DNA of 64,000 nucleotides from Planctomycetota bacterium. GTDB lineage: Bacteria > Planctomycetota > UBA1135 > GCA-002686595. Numbering within the stretch: position 1 is the first letter of the stretch; every line of letters begins with the position of its first letter. Both the position numbers and the translations under genes were made by a program. The stretch lies in contig JADYYP010000045.1 of NCBI GenBank assembly GCA_020853575.1, positions 310,001 to 374,000 on the forward strand. The letters run 5' to 3'. Shown piece after piece: positions 44,393-52,672 of the stretch. Below the pieces are notes generated by a model. That model made no database searches, was not told the DNA's origin, and saw nothing but the letters and a program-made list of their open reading frames with translations.

Positions 44393-46183
44393 CTAGCTCA
44401 CCATCTCGGTCACGCTGTCGCCCTCGTGGCGCAAGACGAAGCGCGTGTCGGCGATCTTCTTCTTGGCCTCCTTGCGAACCACGTAGTTGTTGAGGAACAG
44501 GTAGTCCATGCCCGACAGGCTGAAGGTGTTGAAGGCGTGGCTGGGGTCCTCGACGATCGGCTCGCCCTTCAAGTTGAAGGAGGTGTTCATGATCACCGGC
44601 ACTCCGGTCAGCTCGCCGAAGCGGCGGATGACCGCGTGGTACGCGGGGGAGATATCGGAGAACACCGTCTGCAGGCGACCGGATCCGTCCTCGTGCGTGA
44701 TACCGGGCAGCACGCCGCGCTTTTCCGGACGGACCGGCGCGACGTACAGCATGAAGCGCGCGGGATAGTGGCGCGCGGCATCGGGAATGTCGAAGAACTC
44801 GCTCGCGGCTTCGACGGTGACACTCGGCGCGAAGGGGCGGAACGGCTCGCGGAATTTGATCGTCGCGTTGAGCTTGTCCTTCATCTCCGCCTTGCGCGGG
44901 TCGGCGATGATCGAGCGTGCGCCGAGCGCGCGCGGGCCCCACTCGAAGCGACCGCGGAACCAGCCGCACACCGCGCCTTCGACCAAGGCGCGCGCCGCGA
45001 AATCGAAGAACGCGGCGTCGTCGCGGATGTGCTCGAAGGGAATGTCGTACTTGCGCAGGAACGACTCGACCTGCTCGTCGGTGTAGCTCGAACCCAGGTA
45101 GGGGCTCTTCAGCACCGGGCCGCGCGGCTGCTTGAGCAGGTGGTTGTAGGCCCAATAGGCGGCACCGACCGCGCCGCCGTCGTCGCCGGGCGCCGGGTGC
45201 ACGTAGACGTCCTCGAACGGACCTTCGCGCAACAGCTTGTAGTTCGCCACCGAGTTGAGCGCGACGCCGCCGGCGAGACACAGGTTCTTCGAACCGGTGA
45301 TCTCGTGCAGGTGACGGATCATCTTCATCAGCACCTGCTCGGTGACGACCTGGATCGAGGCCGCCATGTCGCAGTAGTACGGATCGAGCGACTTGTCGCC
45401 GAGCTTGGGGTCGCGCGCTGGCTTGCCGAAGTGCTGGCCAAAGGCCTCGGCCAGCGTCTGGTCGCGTGAGAAGTGGTACGCGAAGTACTTCATGTCGTGC
45501 CACAGCGAGCCGTCCTCGGCGACGTGGATCAGCTTGTAGATCTCGTCGACGAAACGCGGCTTGCCATAGGGGTGCATGCCCATGAGCTTGTACTCGCCCT
45601 CGTTGATCTCGAACCCGCAGTAGGCGGTGAAGGCCGAGTACAACAGCCCGAGCGAGTGCGGGAAGCGCAGCTCCTTGAGGATCTCGATCCGATTGCCCTT
45701 GCCGTGGCCCATCGTGGCCGTGCTCCACTCGCCGGCGCCGTCGACGGTCAGGATCGCGCTGTCCTCGAAGTGCGAGGTGAAGTAGCTCGACGCCGCGTGC
45801 GACATGTGGTGGTCGGCGAAGAGCAGCTTCGCGCTCGGAACGTCGAGCGCCTTTTGCATCATCGACTTGATCCACAACTTGTCCGAGATCCAGCGCTGCA
45901 TCGACTCGCGGAACACCGCGGACGAGCGCGGGAAGGTGCCCATCGCCGTCAACAGCATGCGCTCGAACTTCACGAACGGCTTCTCGTAGAACACGATGAA
46001 GTCGACGTCGTCGAGCGTCAGTCCGCCCATCTTCAGGCAGAAGTCGATGGCCAGCTTGGGGAAGCCCGAGTCGTGCTTGCGACGGCTGAAGCGCTCCTCC
46101 TCCGCGGCGGCGACCAGCACGCCATCCTGCACCAACGCGGCCGAGGAGTCGTGGTAGTAGAACGACAGTCCGAGGACGTTCAT
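44393..46183 (-). CDS. NodU/CmcH-type O-carbamoyltransferase
   Basis: A 596-residue enzyme transferring a carbamoyl group from carbamoyl phosphate, through carbamoyl-adenylate, to a hydroxyl group. The N-terminal Kae1-like domain has SFYYHDSSAALVQDG and the metal-binding HHMSHA (residues 125-130). The C-terminal NodU domain has GRFEWGPRALGARSIIADPR and NTSFNLKGEPIVEDPSHAF. Length is typical. ATG 46183 lies 2 nt after the SxtJ-like gene; upstream in-frame codons belong to that gene in another frame. The acceptor is probably a sugar or lipid of the surface glycan. Confidence 0.93.
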   Translation of the reverse strand: MNVLGLSFYYHDSSAALVQDGVLVAAAEEERFSRRKHDSGFPKLAIDFCLKMGGLTLDDVDFIVFYEKPFVKFERMLLTAMGTFPRSSAVFRESMQRWISDKLWIKSMMQKALDVPSAKLLFADHHMSHAASSYFTSHFEDSAILTVDGAGEWSTATMGHGKGNRIEILKELRFPHSLGLLYSAFTAYCGFEINEGEYKLMGMHPYGKPRFVDEIYKLIHVAEDGSLWHDMKYFAYHFSRDQTLAEAFGQHFGKPARDPKLGDKSLDPYYCDMAASIQVVTEQVLMKMIRHLHEITGSKNLCLAGGVALNSVANYKLLREGPFEDVYVHPAPGDDGGAVGAAYWAYNHLLKQPRGPVLKSPYLGSSYTDEQVESFLRKYDIPFEHIRDDAAFFDFAARALVEGAVCGWFRGRFEWGPRALGARSIIADPRKAEMKDKLNATIKFREPFRPFAPSVTVEAASEFFDIPDAARHYPARFMLYVAPVRPEKRGVLPGITHEDGSGRLQTVFSDISPAYHAVIRRFGELTGVPVIMNTSFNLKGEPIVEDPSHAFNTFSLSGMDYLFLNNYVVRKEAKKKIADTRFVLRHEGDSVTEMVS

Positions 46184-46185
46184 CG

Positions 46186-46392
46186 CTAGCCCTGCCTGCG
46201 CGCCTGCGACAAGGACTCGTTCGAGCGCTGCCACGTCACCCAGTTCGAGCCGCGCCGCTTGAGGTGCAGCGGGTCGGCGAACAGCTGGTAGAGCAGGGCG
46301 AATGGGCCGAGCAGGCCGAAATACAGCACCGTCAGCAGCACGCGGGAGAGCATGCTCCCGAAGCGCTCGGAGAAATGGAGGAGAGCCTTCAT
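46186..46392 (-). CDS. Short SxtJ-like membrane protein
   Basis: A 68-residue protein with one long hydrophobic segment (about 17-39, SRVLLTVLYFGLLGPFALL) and a basic C-terminus with DPLHLKRRGSNWVTW. This matches the C-terminal half of SxtJ-family proteins, which accompany carbamoyltransferases in several loci. The N-terminal two-helix part usual in SxtJ is absent here but resembles the helices in the SGNH fusion. It is the first gene of the operon. The ATG at 46392 has no obvious Shine-Dalgarno site. Confidence 0.75.
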   Translation of the reverse strand: MKALLHFSERFGSMLSRVLLTVLYFGLLGPFALLYQLFADPLHLKRRGSNWVTWQRSNESLSQARRQG

Positions 46393-46712
46393 GCGTCGGA
46401 GCGGGTCAGGAGCACGGCCAGCGGGCGTTGGGGGATCGGGAAGGGGCGCGGACGACGGTCTGGGGAGAGGAAAACTACCCAACCCAGGGCCTTCGGGCCG
46501 CGACGCTCCGCCGGGAGCGACGCGGACCGCCACGCGCTCGCGAGGGAAAGAGTATAGCGACGGCGTCCACCCGGGCGATCGACGCGGGATCGCTTCGACA
46601 CCGTGGAAACTCGTTCCAAAGCGCGCGTCGTCCGGAAGTGCGGCTGCAGCGCGTTGGGCCACGTTCGCAACGGAAGCAACGCGCTCGCCCCGGCCCCCGG
46701 CGTTGCCCCAGC
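46393..46712. other. 320-nt intergenic region upstream of the SxtJ-like gene
   Basis: This stretch lies between the end of the HtrA-like gene and the start of the SxtJ-like gene, both on the minus strand. It holds a TATACT hexamer on the minus strand (46551-46556) and a GGGCCTTCGGGCC-type inverted repeat around 46487-46501. No open frame with coding character is seen. Confidence 0.5.
46551..46556 (-). promoter_or_regulatory. Candidate -10 box of the carbamoyltransferase operon
   Basis: TATACT on the minus strand matches the TATAAT consensus at 5/6 positions in a region almost free of TA steps. It lies about 160 nt upstream of the first gene of the operon. No good -35 hexamer is found at 16-18 nt. 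Confidence 0.35.
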
Positions 46713-48065
46713 TCAACGCAGCGTGAGCGAGCCTTTGTAGAGTTCGCGGCGCTTCGACGCGCGCCCGGCCACGGGCTCGTCGCGCAGGATGTCGAACTCG
46801 AGCTTCGAGCCACTGGGGCACTGCGCTAGCAGCCGTGCGAGCTGTGCCGCGTCGGTCAAGGTGTAGACCAAACCCGTCTCGCCGGCGCGCACCGCATCGA
46901 TGATGTCGCCCGGCTGCAGCCCCAGCTCCTTGGCTGGCCCTTCGGCGCCGACCTGCACCACGCAGATGGTCTGCGTCGCGATGCGCCCGGTCGCGTACAC
47001 GCAGCGGTCGACCGTCATGCCCATGCGATCGAACACGACGCCATCGGCGCGCTTCCAGCCCTTGAGCTCGTATTCGCGCTCGCCCTCGGCGGTCTTGATG
47101 CGAAACCGCGCGGGCTTGTTGGGAAGCAGTTGCACGCGTTGCAGGCGATAGTCCTCGGCGCTCTGCAACGGCTGTCCGTCGATCGCGACCAAGCGATAGC
47201 CGACTTCGATGCCCGCATCCGCCGCCGGGCTACCCGGGATCACACGATTGATGCACAAGGTCCCGGCCTCGTCGACCTCGAAGCCGAACCAAGCGCGCGA
47301 GGACTCGGGCGCGAGCAGTTGGTCGCGCAACACCTCTTCGATGTGGTCGACCGGGATCGCGAAACCCATGTTCTCGGCCGCTTCGTTGACCAGGGTGTTG
47401 ATGCCGATCATCTCGCCCAGGATGTTGAGCAACGGACCACCGCTGTTCCCGTGGTTGATCGCCGCGTCGGTCTGGATCAGATCGCGCAGCTTGAGCGTCA
47501 CGTTCGGCGCGGCTTGCACCTCGATGTCGCGCCCCAAGCCGGACACCAGGCCCGCGCTGACCGTCAGCCGCTGGCCGAGCGGGTTTCCGATGGCGACCAC
47601 GCGCTCGCCCAGGATCAGGTCGCTCGACGTGCCGAAACGGATCGGGGTGAAGCTCAGCTCGCTGTCGACCTTGAGCAGCGCCAGGTCCTGGTCCCGCGAG
47701 GACGAGAGCAACTTGGCGCTGAACTTGCGCGGCACGTCCGCGCCTTGCTCGGAGCGTTCGGTCGTGCCGGGAACCAGCGTGTCGAACTGCACCGTGATCT
47801 CGCGCGCGTCGTCACCGACCACGTGGTAGTTGGTGATGATGTAACCGCGCGGCTCGACCACCACGCCCGAGCCACTGCGCGTCTCGTCGCGGTACACACG
47901 CTGGTTGAATTGGTTCCAGCCCACCAGCACCGGCCGCGAGGACTCGATGTAGACCACCGAGATGCGCGCGTCGCGGGCGACCGCGGCCTCCGGCGTCCAA
48001 CGCGATTGGAAGGCGGAGCTGTCTTGCGGCAAGGCTGCCGCGAGGGCCAAGAAGAGGCTGAGCAT
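46713..48065 (-). CDS. HtrA/DegP-like S1C serine protease with PDZ domains
   Basis: A 450-residue secreted or periplasmic protein with a signal peptide (LSLFLALAAALP). The trypsin-like domain keeps the triad: His81 (TNYHVVG), Asp127 (DQDLALLKV) and Ser208 (HGNSGGPLL). Residues about 260-350 form a PDZ domain (INRVIPGSPAADAGIEVG), and a second, weaker PDZ-like region lies at about 360-445 (GPAKELGLQPGDIIDAV). It should degrade or refold damaged envelope proteins. The gene stands alone, facing away from ald. Confidence 0.92.
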   Translation of the reverse strand: MLSLFLALAAALPQDSSAFQSRWTPEAAVARDARISVVYIESSRPVLVGWNQFNQRVYRDETRSGSGVVVEPRGYIITNYHVVGDDAREITVQFDTLVPGTTERSEQGADVPRKFSAKLLSSSRDQDLALLKVDSELSFTPIRFGTSSDLILGERVVAIGNPLGQRLTVSAGLVSGLGRDIEVQAAPNVTLKLRDLIQTDAAINHGNSGGPLLNILGEMIGINTLVNEAAENMGFAIPVDHIEEVLRDQLLAPESSRAWFGFEVDEAGTLCINRVIPGSPAADAGIEVGYRLVAIDGQPLQSAEDYRLQRVQLLPNKPARFRIKTAEGEREYELKGWKRADGVVFDRMGMTVDRCVYATGRIATQTICVVQVGAEGPAKELGLQPGDIIDAVRAGETGLVYTLTDAAQLARLLAQCPSGSKLEFDILRDEPVAGRASKRRELYKGSLTLR

Positions 48066-48286
48066 GGACGGTGGTTCCGGGTTCGCGCGCGGAGCGTACG
48101 GGCTGCGGCTACGGAGCGTGTGTCCGGTTGTGAGACTCGCCGCGCAGGCCCGCGGAGCGCACGTTTCGCCGGCGGCACGCTCCGCCAGCAGATCGACTGG
48201 AGTGCAGATAGACTCGCCCGCAGATCAAGTCGCGGAGCACGCGTGGCGCCGACCCGCGGACGCGCCGATCGATCCCGCGAGGGGGT

Positions 48287-48363
48287 TGGTGGGCCAGACA
48301 GGACTCGAACCTGTGACCTCCACCATGTCAAGGTGGCGCGCTAGCCAACTGTGCCACTGGCCC
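48287..48363 (-). tRNA. tRNA-Val (anticodon GAC)
   Basis: A 77-nt cloverleaf on the minus strand. The acceptor stem GGGCCAG pairs with CTGGCCC. The anticodon stem CCACC/GGTGG encloses the loop TTGACAT with anticodon GAC. The T-arm contains GGTTCGAGTCC, and the discriminator is A. The 3' CCA is encoded (48287-48289). The gene lies alone between the HtrA-like gene and ald. Confidence 0.95.
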
Positions 48364-48526
48364 ACTGCGTCGCATGCGACGCTCGCCGTCCTCGGGGACA
48401 GCGAAGGGGCGGAAGGATAGGAAGCGCGCGAGGGGTGCACAAGGGGCAGCCATGCGGATCGCGGGCGCAGTCGCGCCGCGCGCCGCCCTGTGCCAGCGAG
48501 CCCCTGCGCTCGGGCCACGCGAGCGC

Positions 48527-48532
48527 TAGACT
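48527..48532 (+). promoter_or_regulatory. Candidate -10 element (TAGACT) of ald
   Basis: TAGACT, identical to the hexamer before the GT4 gene at 23097, lies 85 nt upstream of the ald GTG start. No convincing -35 box accompanies it. Confidence 0.3.
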
Positions 48533-48617
48533 CTTCGCCCCTCATCGTCTGGCCGAGCCCGTGCGCCCGCCCAGCGCCCAGTTTCGAATTGGTCCCCGTT
48601 CAGGCACAGGATCCCCC

Positions 48618-49739
48618 GTGAAAATCGGCGTCGCGCGCGAAATCAAGGTCCACGAAAATCGAGTCGCCCTGACCCCTGCCGGCGCCGAGCGCCTGGTCGC
48701 CGCAGGCAACGAAGTTTGGGTCGAGACCCAGGCCGGAGTCGGCAGCTTGCTGCCCGACGCGAGCTACGAAAAGGCTGGCGCGAAGATCGCGGCTTCGGCC
48801 GCGGACGTCTGGAAGAGCTGCGATCTGATCCTCAAGGTGAAAGAGCCGCTCAAGCAGGAATGGCCGCACATCCGCAAGGGCCAGACGCTGTTCACCTACT
48901 TCCACCTGGCCGCCGATCTCGATTTGACCAAGGCCATGATGGCCACCGGCGCGCACTGCTTCGCCTACGAGACGCTCGAGGTGAACCGCACTCTGCCGCT
49001 CTTGACTCCGATGAGCGAAGTCGCCGGCCGCATGGCGATCCAGGCCGGAGCCCAGTGGCTCGAGCGCTCGCGCGGCGGCTCGGGCATCCTGCTCGGGGGC
49101 GTGCCCGGCGTCGACCGCGCCCACGTGCTGGTGCTCGGCGGCGGCGTGGTCGGCACGCAGGCAGCGCGCATGGCCTGCGGTCTGGGCGCGGACGTCACCA
49201 TCATGGACGTCAACCTCGATCGCCTGCGCTACCTCGACGAGGTCATGCCCAAGAATTGTCGCCTGCTGTATTCGACGCCCTTCGCGCTGCGCGAGCTGCT
49301 GCCGTGGGCCGATCTCGTCGTCGGCGCGGTGCTGATTCCCGGCGCGGCTGCGCCCAAGCTGATCCGGCGCGAAGACCTCAAGTTGATGAAGCAGGGCAGC
49401 GTGATCGTCGACGTCGCCATCGATCAGGGCGGTTGCATCGAAACCGCCAAGCCCACCAGCCACGCGGAACCGACCTACGTGATCGACGGCGTGATCCACT
49501 ACTGCGTCGCGAACATGCCCGGCGCGGTGCCGCGCACCAGCACCTTCGCGCTCAACAACGCGACCTTGCCCTACGCGATCCAACTCGCCAAGCTCGGTCC
49601 GGCGCGCGCGATCCTCGAAAATCCGGCACTGCGCAGCGCAGCCAACGTCATCGCCGGCGAGCTCGTGTACCCGGCGGTCGCCGAGAGCTTCAAGCTGCCC
49701 TCGACCGCGGTCCTCGACGCCGCCAAGCGCATCGCCTGA
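48618..49739 (+). CDS. ald: Alanine dehydrogenase
   Basis: A 373-residue NAD-dependent enzyme interconverting L-alanine and pyruvate plus ammonia. The start [20 protein letters not shown] is typical. Catalytic Lys75 (LKVKEPL) and His96 (TYFHLAAD) sit at the family positions, and the NAD-binding loop is [18 protein letters not shown] 48618 is the only start matching the conserved N-terminus; the frame runs further upstream into the tRNA. It may supply or recycle alanine for peptidoglycan or amino acid catabolism. uppP follows after 45 nt. Confidence 0.96.
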   Translation: MKIGVAREIKVHENRVALTPAGAERLVAAGNEVWVETQAGVGSLLPDASYEKAGAKIAASAADVWKSCDLILKVKEPLKQEWPHIRKGQTLFTYFHLAADLDLTKAMMATGAHCFAYETLEVNRTLPLLTPMSEVAGRMAIQAGAQWLERSRGGSGILLGGVPGVDRAHVLVLGGGVVGTQAARMACGLGADVTIMDVNLDRLRYLDEVMPKNCRLLYSTPFALRELLPWADLVVGAVLIPGAAAPKLIRREDLKLMKQGSVIVDVAIDQGGCIETAKPTSHAEPTYVIDGVIHYCVANMPGAVPRTSTFALNNATLPYAIQLAKLGPARAILENPALRSAANVIAGELVYPAVAESFKLPSTAVLDAAKRIA

Positions 49740-49784
49740 GGACGCGCGCGGCTCGCGAGCTTCTCCCGGGCGGGCGAAAGGCGC

Positions 49785-50609
49785 ATGGAACTCTGGCAGG
49801 CGATCGTGCTCGGTCTGGTCGAAGGCCTGACCGAGTATCTACCGGTCAGCTCGACCGGACACCTGATCCTCGTGCAGCGCGCTCTCGGACTGGAAGCGAG
49901 TGCAGCGGCCAACGCCTTCGCGATCTGCATCCAAGCAGGCGCGGTCGCGGCGGTCTACGCGCTGTACCGGACGCGCGTGGCGCAGATGTTCCGCGGGCTG
50001 GTCGGAAGGGACGAAGCCGGCAGACGTCTCTCGGTGTGTGTCTTGGTCGCCTTCGTGCCGGCTGCGATCGCGGGGCTGCTGCTCGACGACTGGATCGAGT
50101 CGCGCCTCTTCGGCCTGTGGCCGGTGGCCGGAGCTTGGTTCGTCGGCGGGCTGGCCATCCTGTTGTTCGCGCGCTCGCGGATGTCGAAGGCGCGCTCCGG
50201 TCTCGAGCTCGGAGCGCTCTCGTGGCGCAGCGCGCTGCTGATCGGCTGCATGCAGTGCCTGGCGATGTGGCCCGGGACCAGCCGCAGCTTGGTGACGATT
50301 CTCGGTGGGCTCGCTGTCGGACTCGAATTGGCGGCGGCGCTCGAGTTCAGCTTCCTCCTGGGTGTGCTCACGCTGTTCGCAGCCACGGCGCACAAGGCGC
50401 GCAGCGACGGTCGCGAGATGCTCGAGGTGCTCGGCTGGATGCCCGTGGCCGTGGGCTTCGTCACGGCCTTCGTGTCCGCCTGGTTCAGCGTGCGCTGGAT
50501 GGTCGGCTATCTCCAGCGGCGCGGGTTGGCGCTGTTCGGCTGGTGGCGCATCGCGCTCGCGCTACTGGTCGCGGCCCTGCTCGCGAGCGGCGTGTGGAGC
50601 GCCGCATGA
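49785..50609 (+). CDS. uppP: Undecaprenyl-diphosphatase (BacA/UppP)
   Basis: A 274-residue membrane enzyme that regenerates undecaprenyl phosphate, the carrier for peptidoglycan and surface glycans. The two signature motifs are present: [15 protein letters not shown] (residues 13-27) and PGTSRS (about 165-170). About eight membrane helices are visible. It lies 13 nt before gmd, tying carrier recycling to nucleotide-sugar supply. Confidence 0.95.
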   Translation: MELWQAIVLGLVEGLTEYLPVSSTGHLILVQRALGLEASAAANAFAICIQAGAVAAVYALYRTRVAQMFRGLVGRDEAGRRLSVCVLVAFVPAAIAGLLLDDWIESRLFGLWPVAGAWFVGGLAILLFARSRMSKARSGLELGALSWRSALLIGCMQCLAMWPGTSRSLVTILGGLAVGLELAAALEFSFLLGVLTLFAATAHKARSDGREMLEVLGWMPVAVGFVTAFVSAWFSVRWMVGYLQRRGLALFGWWRIALALLVAALLASGVWSAA

Positions 50610-50622
50610 ACGGTGACCGGCG

Positions 50623-51585
50623 ATGACCAAGCGCGCTCTGATCACCGGCATCACCGGCCAGGACGGGAGCTACCTGGCCGAGCTGCTGCTCGAGAAGGGC
50701 TACGAGGTGTTCGGGCTGGTGCGGCGCTCGAGCACCGGCAGCTTCGAGCGCATCGAGCACCTGATCGCGCGGCTGCGGTTGGTGCGCGGAGACTTGCTCG
50801 ATCACACCAGCTTGGTGCGCGCGATCGAGGAGGCGCGCCCCGACGAGATCTACAACCTGGCGGCCCAGTCCTTCGTGCCGACTTCGTTCCAGGAGCCCGT
50901 ACTGACCGCCGAGTTCACCGCCCTCGGGGTGACGCGCATGCTCGAGGCCCTGCGCCACGTCGCGCCGCACGCGCGCTTCTACCAAGCCTCGAGTTCCGAG
51001 TTGTTCGGCCAAGTGCGCGTCTGGCCGCAGCGCGAGGACACGCCTTTCCATCCGCGCAGTCCCTACGGCGTCGCCAAGCAGTACGGCCACTGGATCACGG
51101 TCAACTACCGCGAGTCCTACGGCCTGTTCGCGTGCTGCGGCATCTTGTTCAACCACGAGTCGCCGCGTCGCGGGCCCGAGTTCGTGTCGCGCAAGATCTC
51201 GCTGGGCGCTGCGCGCATCAAGGTCGGGCTCGACACCGAGCTGCGCTTGGGGAACCTCGACGCGCAGCGCGATTGGGGGTTCGCTGGAGACTACGTGCGC
51301 GCGATGTGGGCCATGCTCCAGCGCGAAAGCCCGGCCGACTACGTGGTCGCAACCGGCGTGCAACACAGCGTCCGCCAATTGGTCGAGATCGCATTCGACG
51401 AAGCCGGGCTCGACTGGCGCAAGCACGTGGTCGTCGACCCGGCACACTTGCGTCCGGCCGACATCGATCGGTTGGTGGGAGACGCCAGCAAGGCGCGCGC
51501 AGAGCTCGATTGGGAGCCGCGCACGAGCTTCGAGGAGCTGGTGCGCATGATGACTCGCGCCGACCTGGCTCGCCTACGCGCCTGA
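50623..51585 (+). CDS. gmd: GDP-mannose 4,6-dehydratase
   Basis: A 320-residue SDR enzyme making GDP-4-keto-6-deoxymannose. The NADP-binding motif is [15 protein letters not shown], and the active-site region has SSSELFG and SPYGVAK (Tyr and Lys). [10 protein letters not shown] and the sugar-binding [10 protein letters not shown] segment are diagnostic for GMD. No GDP-fucose synthase or RMD reductase is in the window, so the next step (fucose, rhamnose or perosamine) is unknown. It supplies a deoxysugar for the nearby glycan genes. Confidence 0.94.
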   Translation: MTKRALITGITGQDGSYLAELLLEKGYEVFGLVRRSSTGSFERIEHLIARLRLVRGDLLDHTSLVRAIEEARPDEIYNLAAQSFVPTSFQEPVLTAEFTALGVTRMLEALRHVAPHARFYQASSSELFGQVRVWPQREDTPFHPRSPYGVAKQYGHWITVNYRESYGLFACCGILFNHESPRRGPEFVSRKISLGAARIKVGLDTELRLGNLDAQRDWGFAGDYVRAMWAMLQRESPADYVVATGVQHSVRQLVEIAFDEAGLDWRKHVVVDPAHLRPADIDRLVGDASKARAELDWEPRTSFEELVRMMTRADLARLRA

Positions 51586-51605
51586 GCCGTGCGCGCGCGC
51601 CGTGC

Positions 51606-52601
51606 TCACTTGTAGTTCTTGATCCAAGCCGTCAACGAGGGCCCCGGGCACTGCGTGCTGCCGTACTCGTTGTGCGGCGCGACGCGCTCGGCGGGAATGC
51701 GATACTTGCCTCGCAGATCCTTGAGCAGCAGTTGCAACGACTTGAGCGCGGCAGGCGTCGGCGAACGCTTGAGCAAGTTGCCCAGCATGCAGATCCCGAT
51801 GTTCTGTTGGTTGTTGTTGCCGCCCGCATGGGCGCCCTGCCACTGCAACTCACGCAGCTCGAAGATGCGGCCGCCGCTGTCGATCGCGAAGTGATAGCCG
51901 ATGTCGCCCCAGCGATGGTCGGGGTCGTCCATGTGGTACTTCTGGATCAAGCGCAATGTATTGGCCGAATCCTCGAACGAGCCACCGTCGGGGTCGCTCG
52001 AGGTTTCCGCCGAGTGATGGATGGTGATCCGGCTCCAGCCGCCCTTCAGGGGCGTCATGTTGCCCGTGCGCGCCGGTCGCGCTCCCCATTGAGCGCGCTT
52101 GATGATCGCGACGTCCTGCGCCTTTTGTGTCGACATCAGCACGCCGCACAAGCGCAAACCGGACTCGGCGCGCACGCGCTGGCCCGAGGAAGCAGCGGGA
52201 TTGTCGAGCACCTTGGTGAAGCCCGCCTTGGCGTTCTCGACGCGCACCGTGAGCGTCTCGCGCGACACCGAACCGGCGTCGAGGTCGCGCCGCGTGAAGT
52301 ACATGCGGCCCTCGTTCAGCTGCAACTCCGCCTCGGCGACCAACTCGCGCGAGTGGCGCGAGCTGTCGTGGTCGATCCATTGCTCGATCTGCTCGAGCTT
52401 TTTCCACGACAGCGGCTCCTTCAGCCACGCCGGGCGCTCGGGTGCGGCGATCGGAACCGGCTCGGGTTCGGAGTAGATCGGAGTGGAGGGACACGCCGCG
52501 AGCGCGGACAAGGCCAACGCGCCGCCGAGTCGAGCGCACAACCTGAACACGCGGGAGGAAAGAAAAGCGGCGCCGAACGCGCCCTCATCCGGTCGCTTCA
52601 T
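51606..52601 (-). CDS. PGRP/amidase_2-type N-acetylmuramoyl-L-alanine amidase lipoprotein
   Basis: A 331-residue protein. The N-terminus has a hydrophobic stretch ending in a lipobox-like LAACPS, so it is likely a lipoprotein. Residues about 60-165 are helical and charged, without recognised family. The C-terminal PGRP domain starts RAQWGARPA and carries zinc ligands in ITIHHSAE and in APHNEYGSTQCPG, with IGYHFAID between. It probably cleaves the stem peptide from muramic acid in cell-wall turnover. Its start is 71 nt from a divergent TPR peptidase gene. Confidence 0.9.
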   Translation of the reverse strand: MKRPDEGAFGAAFLSSRVFRLCARLGGALALSALAACPSTPIYSEPEPVPIAAPERPAWLKEPLSWKKLEQIEQWIDHDSSRHSRELVAEAELQLNEGRMYFTRRDLDAGSVSRETLTVRVENAKAGFTKVLDNPAASSGQRVRAESGLRLCGVLMSTQKAQDVAIIKRAQWGARPARTGNMTPLKGGWSRITIHHSAETSSDPDGGSFEDSANTLRLIQKYHMDDPDHRWGDIGYHFAIDSGGRIFELRELQWQGAHAGGNNNQQNIGICMLGNLLKRSPTPAALKSLQLLLKDLRGKYRIPAERVAPHNEYGSTQCPGPSLTAWIKNYK

Positions 52602-52672
52602 GACGCCTGGAGATACAGTAGCCGCGAGGCCAGAGCAACGCCCTGGCGCGACGAAAGCCGACGAACCAAGGC

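Noticed and set aside
48351..48617. N-terminal extension of ald into the tRNA region
   Set aside because: The frame is open, but it overlaps the tRNA-Val gene, and the conserved alanine dehydrogenase N-terminus begins exactly at GTG 48618.
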